Notes under the pieces: generated by a model | Databases searched by the model: none | Told to the model about the DNA's origin: nothing | Seen by the model: the letters and a program-made list of their open reading frames with translations, nothing else | Shown here: positions 1 through 5,739 of the stretch, piece after piece | Layout: every line of letters begins with the position of its first letter | How positions within the stretch are numbered: position 1 is the first letter of the stretch | From: DASSFZ01 sp036514635 | GTDB taxonomy: Bacteria > Chloroflexota > Anaerolineae > Fen-1058 | NCBI GenBank assembly: GCA_036514635.1 | Contig: DATBWU010000057.1 | Span: forward strand, 1-9,882 | Length of the DNA stretch: 9,882 bases | Direction of reading: 5' to 3' | Program-made: the position numbers and the translations under genes

Positions 1-1
1 T

Positions 2-1810
2 CGCGTGGTGATCATGTCGGGTGAAGTGACGCCGCCCGTCGACGCCGATCGGCGTTTTCTATCGCAGCTCGAACTCACGTCAAGCCAACGCCTGGCGTGC
101 CGCACTCACGCCTTGAGCGACGTGAAAGTCCACGTCCCCAAAGCCTCCCTGGTCACCGATCAACGCTTGCAGGTCGATGGCGCTACACGCCAGCTTCAAA
201 TCGATCAGACGATCCGCGCTTACGAAGTGGAAGTGCCCGCGCCGACGCTGCACGATCTGCGCGCCGATGTGGAGCGCGTGATCGACGGGTTGGAAACCGC
301 GCACGGGCTGCGCAAGTTGTCTGCCGAGCCGGTGGTCATTCGGTCCTTATCGCCGCTGGCTCGCCGCACCGAGTGGCGGCTCGCCGCTTACGTGCGCAGT
401 CACGAGATCGTGGGCTTCGCCGCGCCAGGCCGCCGCGCCATGGGCCTGGCCGTCGATCTCGGCACGACGAAGATCGCGGGTTATCTGGTCGATCTCGAGA
501 CGGGCGAAGAACTGGCCGCAACCGGCCTGATGAACCCGCAGATCGGTTACGGCGAAGACGTGATCAGCCGCCTGGTTCACGCCGATCGCGGCAGCGAGGG
601 CGCGCACGAACTGGCCCGCGTGGTGCGCCAGGGCCTCAACGACTTGATCGGCACGCTCACCGATCAGGCGGGCGTCGCCCGCGAGCAAATCGCCGAAGCG
701 TGCATCGTCGGTAACACGGCGATGACGCATCTGCTGTTGAAATTACCGGTGCGTCAACTGGCCGTGTCGCCGTTTGTCGCGGCGGCCAGCTCCGCGCTCG
801 ACGTGAAGGCGCGCGAACTCGATCTCGACATCGCGCCGGGCGCGTATGTTCACATTCTGCCGGGCATCGGCGGCTTCATCGGAGCCGATCACGTGGCGAT
901 GATCATCGGCAGCGAACTCGATCATCTGCCGCACGCCGCGCTGGGCCTGGACATCGGCACGAACACGGAGATCGCCCTGCACCGGCCTGACGAGAAATAT
1001 CTGACCTCGGCGTCGTGCGCCTCCGGCCCGGCTTTCGAGGGCGCGCACATCCGCGACGGGATGCGGGCTTCCACCGGCGCGATTGAGGCCATGCGCATCA
1101 CCGACGCCGGAATCACGATCAAGACCGTTGGCGATGCGCCGGCCGTGGGCCTGTGCGGATCGGGCATCATCGATGCGATTGCCGAGATGCACCGCACCGG
1201 CATCATCGATCGGCGCGGGCGCATTCAGCCTGCCGCGCCGCACGTGCGGCGCGGCGAGCGCGGTTACGAAATGCCGATCGTGCCCGGCGCGCGCAGCGGA
1301 ACCGGCCGGGACATCGTGATCACCCAGCAGGACGTGAACGAGATTCAACTGGCTAAAGGCGCGATCGTCGCGGGCCTGGAGACGCTCATCGAAGCGACGC
1401 ACACGAACGTCGAGGAGATTCGGGACGTGATCGTCGCGGGCGCTTTCGGATCGTATTTGAATCTGGACAGCGCACTGGTTATCGGTTTGCTGCCGCGCCT
1501 GCCGCAGGCGAGGTACACGCAGGTGGGCAATGCGGCCGGCGTCGGCGCGAAAATGGCGCTGCTCTCGCACAAGGCGCGCGCGCACGGCCAGCAGATTGCG
1601 CGGCGCACCGGCTATATCGAACTCACGACCTATCCCGGCTTCAATCGCCGATTTGCGCTGTCGATGTTGTTTCCCGATAACCATAGCGCGGCCCTGCCGC
1701 AACCGAATCCATTGGACGCTGACGGGAGCACTGCACCGCATGTGTTTACGCGGATGAACGCAGATAAAAACAATGCTCGATCGCTGTTTCAAGGAGGTAC
1801 GTCACGCTGA
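2..1810 (+). CDS. ATP-dependent reductive activator of corrinoid proteins (RACo, DUF4445/ASKHA family), 5' partial
   Basis: The cytosolic RACo protein uses ATP hydrolysis to push electrons from its 2Fe-2S cluster onto cob(II)alamin, restoring the active Co(I) state of methyltransferase corrinoid proteins. The reading frame is open to the left edge; a GTG at 5 is an internal Val, because the first visible residues (GEVTPP) match the stretch right after the CxxC of the ferredoxin domain. Only the last cluster cysteine is in the window (RLACRT, Cys32 counted from base 5). Linker and middle regions follow, then the ASKHA core: AVDLGTTK (149-156, phosphate loop), IGYGEDVISRL (180-190), CIVGNTAM (233-240), LGLDIGTNTEI (313-323), GLCGSGIID (382-390) and VIVAGAFGSYLN (475-486). 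The family core ends near FALSMLFP (550-557). A further tail of about 44 residues, Asn/Asp/Ala-rich, looks like read-through into repeat DNA. The cognate corrinoid gene follows 77 bases later. Family assignment is firm; the true start is not visible. Confidence 0.93.
   Translation, partial: RVVIMSGEVTPPVDADRRFLSQLELTSSQRLACRTHALSDVKVHVPKASLVTDQRLQVDGATRQLQIDQTIRAYEVEVPAPTLHDLRADVERVIDGLETAHGLRKLSAEPVVIRSLSPLARRTEWRLAAYVRSHEIVGFAAPGRRAMGLAVDLGTTKIAGYLVDLETGEELAATGLMNPQIGYGEDVISRLVHADRGSEGAHELARVVRQGLNDLIGTLTDQAGVAREQIAEACIVGNTAMTHLLLKLPVRQLAVSPFVAAASSALDVKARELDLDIAPGAYVHILPGIGGFIGADHVAMIIGSELDHLPHAALGLDIGTNTEIALHRPDEKYLTSASCASGPAFEGAHIRDGMRASTGAIEAMRITDAGITIKTVGDAPAVGLCGSGIIDAIAEMHRTGIIDRRGRIQPAAPHVRRGERGYEMPIVPGARSGTGRDIVITQQDVNEIQLAKGAIVAGLETLIEATHTNVEEIRDVIVAGAFGSYLNLDSALVIGLLPRLPQARYTQVGNAAGVGAKMALLSHKARAHGQQIARRTGYIELTTYPGFNRRFALSMLFPDNHSAALPQPNPLDADGSTAPHVFTRMNADKNNARSLFQGGTSR
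1791..1797 (+). promoter_or_regulatory. Strong Shine-Dalgarno sequence with no start codon behind it
   Basis: AAGGAGG lies inside the last codons of the RACo gene. No ATG, GTG or TTG sits at a usable distance: the next bases are TACGTCACGCTGAGCGG and run into repeat-like DNA. The corrinoid gene has its own site 80 bases further on. It may be a relic of the original junction before repeat DNA entered the gap, or chance. Confidence 0.35.
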
Positions 1811-1833
1811 GCGGAACGAAGCGTCTCGGTCTG

Positions 1834-1853
1834 AGAGCCTGTTTGAAAACCCG
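1834..1853 (+). repeat. Degenerate copy of an AGAGCCTnTnnGAAAAC repeat end
   Basis: The 17 bases from 1834 match the left end of the element in the pgi leader (9156 onward) at most positions, and a third copy lies at 3910. All three are intergenic and in the same orientation. Here no matching right arm is seen, so this is a solo or decayed end. The TTGAAA inside it (1843-1848), 17 bases before TATACC (1866-1871), would also pass as a weak promoter. Confidence 0.4.
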
Positions 1854-1871
1854 AACGCGCAACCCTATACC
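1843..1871 (+). promoter_or_regulatory. Weak internal promoter candidate before the corrinoid gene
   Basis: TTGAAA (1843-1848) and TATACC (1866-1871) are separated by 17 bases and match the sigma70 boxes 5/6 and 4/6. Transcription would begin around 1878, inside the Shine-Dalgarno site of the next gene, giving an extremely short leader, which argues against it. Co-transcription from upstream is the simpler reading. Confidence 0.2.
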
Positions 1872-1876
1872 CCTGT

Positions 1877-1883
1877 AGGAGGT
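1877..1883 (+). promoter_or_regulatory. Ribosome binding site of the corrinoid protein gene
   Basis: AGGAGGT stands four bases before the ATG at 1888. It is a near-perfect anti-16S match and fixes this start; no other in-frame start precedes the conserved N-terminal helices. Confidence 0.85.
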
Positions 1884-1887
1884 CATC

Positions 1888-2514
1888 ATGTCGAAACCGT
1901 TGATTGACGCAATTACGGACATGCGCGAGGAAGATGCCGTCCAGCTCGCGCAAGAGTTACTCGATCAGGGCACGGCCCCGTTGGACATCCTCGAGCAATG
2001 CCGCGAGGCGATGGCGGTCGTCGGCCAACGCTTTGAAGCCGGCGACTGCTTCGTGCCCGAGTTGATTCTGGCAGGTGAAATCCTGCGCCAGGTATCGGAC
2101 ATCGTCAAGCCCAAGCTCACGGCCACGGCCACCGGCAAGAAGGTGGGCCGCGTCGTCATCGGCACGGTCGAGGGCGACATTCACGACATCGGCAAGGACA
2201 TCGTCACCTTCATGCTCGACGTGAACGGCTTTGAGGTGCGCGACCTGGGCGTCGACGTTCCGGCGAGCAAGTTCGTCGAAGCGGTCAAGCAGTTCCAGCC
2301 GCAGGTCGTCGGCCTGAGTGGCTTCCTCACGCTGGCCTATGACCCGATGAAGAATACCGTGCAGGCGCTGAAGGACGCCGGCCTGCGCGGCAAGGTCAAG
2401 ATCATGATCGGCGGCGGGCAGATGGACGACCAGATCCGCCAGTACACCGGCGCAGACGCCTACGGCAAAGACGCGATGGCGGCCGTCGCCCTAGCCAAGT
2501 CATGGGTAAAGTGA
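1888..2514 (+). CDS. Methyltransferase cognate corrinoid protein (MtaC/MtbC/MtvC type)
   Basis: A small cytosolic shuttle that carries a methyl group on cobalt between a substrate methyltransferase and an acceptor methyltransferase. Residues 1-85 form the helical cap domain, with the usual GQRFEAGDCFVPELILAGEIL block (46-66). Residues 86-208 form the B12-binding Rossmann domain. It holds the base-off/His-on signature DIHDIG (97-102), in which His99 is the lower cobalt ligand, then the SGFL segment (144-147) and IGGGQ (174-178) that cradle the nucleotide tail. The length of 208 residues is normal for stand-alone corrinoid proteins. The gene lies between RACo and the UroD-like methyltransferase, 12 bases from the latter, so the three almost certainly form one transcript. 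The substrate cannot be told from this protein alone, because MtaC, MtbC, MttC and MtvC homologues share these motifs. Confidence 0.95.
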   Translation: MSKPLIDAITDMREEDAVQLAQELLDQGTAPLDILEQCREAMAVVGQRFEAGDCFVPELILAGEILRQVSDIVKPKLTATATGKKVGRVVIGTVEGDIHDIGKDIVTFMLDVNGFEVRDLGVDVPASKFVEAVKQFQPQVVGLSGFLTLAYDPMKNTVQALKDAGLRGKVKIMIGGGQMDDQIRQYTGADAYGKDAMAAVALAKSWVK

Positions 2515-2520
2515 AGGAGG
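2514..2520 (+). promoter_or_regulatory. Ribosome binding site of the UroD-like gene, touching the upstream stop
   Basis: AAGGAGG begins on the last base of the TGA of the corrinoid gene and lies six bases before the ATG at 2527. The tight spacing implies translational coupling and matched output of the two partner proteins. Confidence 0.85.
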
Positions 2521-2526
2521 ATCAAC

Positions 2527-3873
2527 ATGACAACCGACAACTGGCAGAAACTGACCCCTTCCGAGAAATTCGAAGCTCACTTCAAGGAGCTGATATCGCC
2601 GCAGGGTGTGCAATTTGCCCGCCCTGAGGTCGAGCGCGCGTACCAGGAACGCGTGCGGATGATCAAGGATGTCGTGCAAGTGAAAAAGCCTTCCCGCGTG
2701 CCGGTCTGCCCCACCATTGGGTTTTATCCCTTTGCGTACGCAGGCGTCACAGCCCAAGAGGCGATGTACGATACCGACAAACTCGGCATGGCGCTGAAGA
2801 AGTTTCACGCCGATTTCCTGCCCGACTCGTTGTCGAGCGCCCCGATCTACGGCTCGGGCCAAATCTTCGAGATTCTCGACTACAAACTCTATCGCTGGCC
2901 GGGACACGGCGTGCCGCCCACGACGCCGTACCAGTGCGTCGAAGCCGAATACATGCACGCAGATGAGTACGACCTGTTCATCAACGACCCATCCGGTTAC
3001 TTCGCGCGCTTCTACTTGCCGCGCGTGTTTGGGGCGCTGGGCGCCTGGCAGATGACCGCGCCGCTCACCGACATTCTCGAACTGCCCTTCTTCGGGCCGT
3101 ACATCGTGCCCATCGGCATCCCGCCGGTGCAGGAAGCCTACCAGAAACTGCTGGAAGCAGGCCGGGCCGCGATGGAATGGATCCAGGCTGCCGGCGCGAT
3201 CGACGGCTGGTCGCTGACCACACTGGGCTTGCCGGTCTTACTCGGCGGTTTCACGAAAGCGCCGTTTGACACGCTGGGCGACACCCTGCGCGGCACGCGC
3301 GCGATCATGCTCGACAAGTTCCGCCAACCCAAGAAGCTGCTCGCCGCCATGGACAAACTCGTTCCACTCGCGATTGACATGGGCGTGCGCACGGCGGGCC
3401 TGGGTCACCATCCGATCGTCTTCATCCCGCTGCACAAGGGCGCGGATGGATTCATGTCGAACGAGGACTTCAAGACCTTCTACTGGCCGACGCTGAAGGC
3501 GGTGGTGCTCGGCCTGATCAACGAAGGACTGGTCCCCTACTTGTTCGTCGAAGGCGGCTACAACCAGCGCCTGGACATCATCACCGACCCCGACATTCCC
3601 ACGGGCACGACGATCTGGATCTTCGACCAGACCGATATGAAGGAAGTGAAGAAGCGCTTCGCCGGCTGGTCGTGCTTCGGCGGCAACGTGCCGGTATCGA
3701 CGCTGAAGGCCGGCACGCCAGAGGATGTCAAGACCTACGTCAAGCGCCTGATCGACGACGTGGCGCAGGACGGCGGCTTTATCCTCTCGACCGGTGCAGT
3801 ATTGGACGATGCCCAACCGGAGAATCTGCACGCGCTCATCGACTTCGGCAAGGAATACGGCGTGTATCGATGA
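2527..3873 (+). CDS. Uroporphyrinogen-decarboxylase-family corrinoid methyltransferase without the MtaA-type zinc ligands
   Basis: A 448-residue TIM-barrel protein of the UroD superfamily, about 100 residues longer than MtaA/MtbA. Its place behind a corrinoid protein and RACo points to methyl transfer with cobalamin, not haem synthesis. Family landmarks are FMSNEDFKTFYWPTLKAVV (309-327), the strand PYLFVEGG (337-344), CFGGNVPVSTLKAGTPEDV (383-401) and GGFILSTGAVLDDAQPENL (416-434). In MtaA/MtbA zinc is held by His-x-Cys on the strand that here reads LFVEG (339-343), so Phe340 and Glu342 replace them. The third Cys, normally in a GC turn before the PENL motif, is Ala424. The E-x14-E-x20-H zinc pattern I recall for acetogen ether-cleaving enzymes is also absent. 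It could be a primary demethylase for a methoxylated or N-/S-methyl compound, or a transferase to a folate. Family and partner are secure; substrate unknown. Confidence 0.88.
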   Translation: MTTDNWQKLTPSEKFEAHFKELISPQGVQFARPEVERAYQERVRMIKDVVQVKKPSRVPVCPTIGFYPFAYAGVTAQEAMYDTDKLGMALKKFHADFLPDSLSSAPIYGSGQIFEILDYKLYRWPGHGVPPTTPYQCVEAEYMHADEYDLFINDPSGYFARFYLPRVFGALGAWQMTAPLTDILELPFFGPYIVPIGIPPVQEAYQKLLEAGRAAMEWIQAAGAIDGWSLTTLGLPVLLGGFTKAPFDTLGDTLRGTRAIMLDKFRQPKKLLAAMDKLVPLAIDMGVRTAGLGHHPIVFIPLHKGADGFMSNEDFKTFYWPTLKAVVLGLINEGLVPYLFVEGGYNQRLDIITDPDIPTGTTIWIFDQTDMKEVKKRFAGWSCFGGNVPVSTLKAGTPEDVKTYVKRLIDDVAQDGGFILSTGAVLDDAQPENLHALIDFGKEYGVYR

Positions 3874-3909
3874 TCTAGGCGTACACTCCCGATCAACCCA
3901 TTCGACCCA

Positions 3910-3926
3910 AGAGCCTGTTGGGAAAA
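3910..3926 (+). repeat. Second degenerate AGAGCCT...GAAAA repeat end
   Basis: AGAGCCTGTTGGGAAAA starts 37 bases after the UroD-like stop and resembles the copies at 1834 and 9156. No right-hand partner is visible before the large stem at 3941. It is taken as a decayed element end. Confidence 0.35.
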
Positions 3927-3940
3927 TCAATGGATATGGA

Positions 3941-4005
3941 AGGTGACCGGCACTCCGAAGGCCCCCTTCGCTCCGCTTCGGGGGCCTTCGGAGTGCCGGT
4001 CACCT
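3941..4005. repeat. Perfect 26-bp inverted repeat (strong hairpin) after the methyltransferase operon
   Basis: Arms 3941-3966 and 3980-4005 are exact reverse complements, with a 13-base loop (3967-3979). The outer end reads AGGTGACCGGCACTCC on the left and its complement on the right. RNA from either strand would fold into a very stable stem. No T-run follows on the + strand (CTGATAAG), so it is not a classical intrinsic terminator. It could still cause RNA end-processing, Rho-linked stopping or protection of the upstream mRNA. Such perfection suggests a recently copied palindromic repeat. Confidence 0.85.
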
Positions 4006-4018
4006 GATAAGAGCCAAG

Positions 4019-4162
4019 GTAATGCTCAAACTGCCTCACCCCTGGCCCCTCTCCTGACGCCTAACCACCGTCGTCAGGAGAGGGGAGAACCCACTCCCCC
4101 TCTTCCGAAGTGCGCGGTTCCACTTCGGGAGAGGGGGTCGGGGGGTGAGGCTGAGTAGTTAC
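4019..4162. mobile_element. MITE-like element with two inner hairpins and an outer stem, upstream of the transporter
   Basis: Ends read GTAATGCTCA (4019-4028) and TGAGTAGTTAC (4152-4162), an imperfect terminal inverted repeat of the same type as the element at 5431-5627. Inside is an outer 10-bp stem (4033-4042 with 4142-4151) enclosing two hairpins. The first is 4046-4059 with 4072-4085, 14 bp perfect. The second is 4096-4112 with 4121-4137, 17 bp with one G-T wobble. The fold is a three-way junction. No target duplication is seen (GAGCCAAG left, CCCTGAAA right). No protein is encoded; a 71-codon frame through it is translated repeat. It ends 17 bases before the transporter start. Confidence 0.7.
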
Positions 4163-4179
4163 CCCTGAAAGAGAAACAC

Positions 4180-5400
4180 ATGCCCCCTCAACGGAAAGCC
4201 TGGTTGGTGATGCTCGCTGCCTATTTAGCGGGTATTGCCGTCGCGCTCAATCAGTTCAAAGTGCCGCCGATGATGCAGGTTTTGATCGAGCAGCTGAAGA
4301 TGGACGTGACCATCGGTGGGTGGCTCATGTCCTCGTTCGCCGTGGCAGGCGTGATTCTGGGCATTCCCGCCGTGTTCGTGCTCCGCAAGCTGGGCGCCAA
4401 GGGCGCAGGTCTGCTGGCTCTCGGCTGCACGATCATCGGATCGGCAACGGGCGCTCTGGCGAATGATCCGGCCATGCTGCTCTTGGGGCGCACGATCGAA
4501 GGCATCGGTCTTGGATTGATCTCCGTCGTCGCGCCGGCCATTATCAGCATGTGGTTCCCGCCTCACGCGCGCGGCACACCGATGGGCATCTGGGCTTCTT
4601 GGGCGCCGGTCGGCAGTTTCCTCATGTTCAACCTCGCCGGCCCGTTGCACGGGGCATTTGGCTGGCGAGGCATTTGGTGGTTCGGCGCGCTGCTCGCGCT
4701 GATCGCGTTTGTCCTGTATGCCCTCGTAGTCAGCGCTCCGAAAGTGGCTGAGACGGAGAGAGACTTGCCGCACGAATCGAGCGCTCAGTCCCGCAAAGTG
4801 CTCTTGACTCCCGCCAGCTGGATCCTCGCGTTGGCGTTTGGGACGTTTACCTTCACCGCACTCGCTTACAGCACCTGGGCGCCGTCTTACTTAGGCCAGG
4901 CGTTTGGGTTGGATGCGCAAGCAGCCAGTTTCAACGTCAGCCTAGTCATGTTGGCGGTCATTCCCTCAACGCTGATCGCCGGTCGAATTCTGGACCGCGT
5001 GAAGAATCGCTACCTGGTGCTGACGGCGGCAATGCTTGTCGTGGGCATCTTCTCGATCTGGAGCTTCCGGCTGGGGAGTGCAGACGTGATCGTGCCGTAT
5101 ATGCTCGCGCTTGGATTCGCGTCCGGCTTTGTCCCGACGGCGGTCTTCACCCTGGCTCCTGAAACAATGCCTGGGCCTGAACGCGCGAGTCTGGCGCTTG
5201 GGATTGTGAGTGTGGGGCAGAACCTGGGTATGTTCTTTGGGCCGCCCGCCGTCGCCGCTGTCATCGCGAGCGGGAACTGGGAAGCGGCAGTGATTCCATT
5301 AGTGGCCGCCGGCTTCATCGGTTTAGTTGCCGCTGTGTGGCTACACGCCAGGCGCATACGGAGCCGTTCGGCAATGAGCGAAGCGCCGCAATTGCCTTGA
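4180..5400 (+). CDS. Major facilitator superfamily transporter (CynX/NimT-like)
   Basis: A 406-residue inner-membrane carrier with the twelve hydrophobic segments of the MFS arranged as two halves, split by a polar charged loop at about 186-207. Segment one is WLVMLAAYLAGIAVAL (8-23). Between segments two and three, VLRKLGAKGAG (67-77) is the basic loop of the first half. GRTIEGIGLGLI (103-114) matches the fourth-helix R-x3-GIG motif of the cyanate/nitrate-like branch, and GRILDRVKNR is the equivalent basic loop in the second half. A short basic tail (HARRIRSR) is cytoplasmic. The start at 4180 has only a weak site (GAAAGAG). The gene follows the methyltransferase operon on the same strand but behind 306 bases of palindromes, so co-transcription is uncertain. 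It may import the methylated substrate; the sequence does not show the ligand. Confidence 0.88.
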   Translation: MPPQRKAWLVMLAAYLAGIAVALNQFKVPPMMQVLIEQLKMDVTIGGWLMSSFAVAGVILGIPAVFVLRKLGAKGAGLLALGCTIIGSATGALANDPAMLLLGRTIEGIGLGLISVVAPAIISMWFPPHARGTPMGIWASWAPVGSFLMFNLAGPLHGAFGWRGIWWFGALLALIAFVLYALVVSAPKVAETERDLPHESSAQSRKVLLTPASWILALAFGTFTFTALAYSTWAPSYLGQAFGLDAQAASFNVSLVMLAVIPSTLIAGRILDRVKNRYLVLTAAMLVVGIFSIWSFRLGSADVIVPYMLALGFASGFVPTAVFTLAPETMPGPERASLALGIVSVGQNLGMFFGPPAVAAVIASGNWEAAVIPLVAAGFIGLVAAVWLHARRIRSRSAMSEAPQLP

Positions 5401-5422
5401 ACCCTCCACCCCTATTCACACA

Positions 5423-5635
5423 CTTCCAATGTAACTGCTCACGCAATGTCGCCGGGAAGTAAACTTCCCGGCTGAGTACCTGAAAGTCGGCTGAAGCCGA
5501 CTGACGGATCAGCCGGGTTCACCCGGCTTCGCTCTCTTTTTAGCCCGGAGTTTTTGCGCAGCACCCCGTAGCGAAGCGGAGTGGGCAACTCTGGGCGATA
5601 GCCGGGCAAGGCCCTGTGAGTAGTTACCTTCCAAT
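5423..5635. repeat. 8-bp target site duplication flanking the 5431-5627 element
   Basis: CTTCCAAT occurs at 5423-5430 directly before, and again at 5628-5635 directly after, the terminal inverted repeats. An exact eight-base direct repeat at both junctions is the footprint of a transposition event. Confidence 0.8.
5431..5627. mobile_element. 197-bp non-coding MITE-like element with GTAA ends and target duplication
   Basis: Terminal inverted repeats are GTAACTGCTCAC (5431-5442) and GTGAGTAGTTAC (5616-5627), 11 of 12 paired. GTAA termini with an 8-bp duplication are what the IS66 family shows, so trans-mobilisation by such a transposase is a reasonable inference. The body carries three compact palindromes: 5451-5472 (10-bp arms, AA centre), 5485-5502 (8-bp arms, GA centre) and 5511-5528 (8-bp arms, TC centre). 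A fourth, longer stem pairs 5543-5552 with 5587-5596, 9 of 10. A 69-codon frame on the minus strand is only translated repeat. The element lies between two convergent genes, a neutral landing place. Confidence 0.8.
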
Positions 5636-5636
5636 A

Positions 5637-5692
5637 ACCGCAGAGCACGCTGAGGATTTTAGAATCTCTGCGCCCTCTGCGCGCTCGGCGGT
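5637..5692. terminator. Imperfect inverted repeat between convergent genes, possible bidirectional terminator
   Basis: Arms 5637-5654 and 5675-5692 pair at 15 of 18 positions (ACCGCAGAGC... with ...GCTCGGCGGT). The CTCTGCGCCCTCTGCG motif resembles dispersed repeats common in GC-rich environmental genomes. There is no clear T-run on either side, so a terminator role is only suggested by its place between two 3' ends. Confidence 0.35.
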
Positions 5693-5710
5693 GAGAACAA
5701 CGCTGTAGAG

Positions 5711-5734
5711 GGAAACTTCGGAAGTGTGGTTTCC
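5711..5734 (-). terminator. Small hairpin right after the regulator stop codon
   Basis: GGAAAC (5711-5716) pairs with GTTTCC (5729-5734), and ACTT/AAGT can pair inside. It begins five bases past the stop of the minus-strand regulator. The stem is short and the following minus-strand bases (CTCTACAGCG) lack a U-tract, so it is a weak candidate. Confidence 0.25.
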
Positions 5735-5739
5735 GTGTA

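Noticed and set aside
743..1792. 349-codon open frame antisense to RACo
   Set aside because: It mirrors the strongly conserved RACo frame; its product is Arg/Ala/His/Asp-rich with no domain, typical of a shadow in GC-rich DNA.
2527..3873. True uroporphyrinogen decarboxylase (hemE)
   Set aside because: The protein is about 100 residues too long, the N-terminal substrate-binding Arg motif of HemE is not seen, and the gene is coupled to a corrinoid protein and RACo.
3943..4158. 71-codon frame between the methyltransferase and the transporter
   Set aside because: It is the translation of the 26-bp stem and the MITE-like element; Pro/Arg-rich, no ribosome site, and each half mirrors the other because of the inverted repeats.
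3874..4179. Cobalamin riboswitch upstream of the transporter
   Set aside because: No B12-box-like motif was seen; all the folding potential is explained by the perfect stem and the paired hairpins.
5423..5635. Short CRISPR-like array from the clustered palindromes
   Set aside because: The palindromes differ in sequence and spacing; there is no constant repeat with unique spacers and no cas gene.
5439..5648. 69-codon minus-strand frame
   Set aside because: It translates the 5431-5627 element almost exactly; such repeat-derived frames are commonly mis-annotated as hypothetical proteins.
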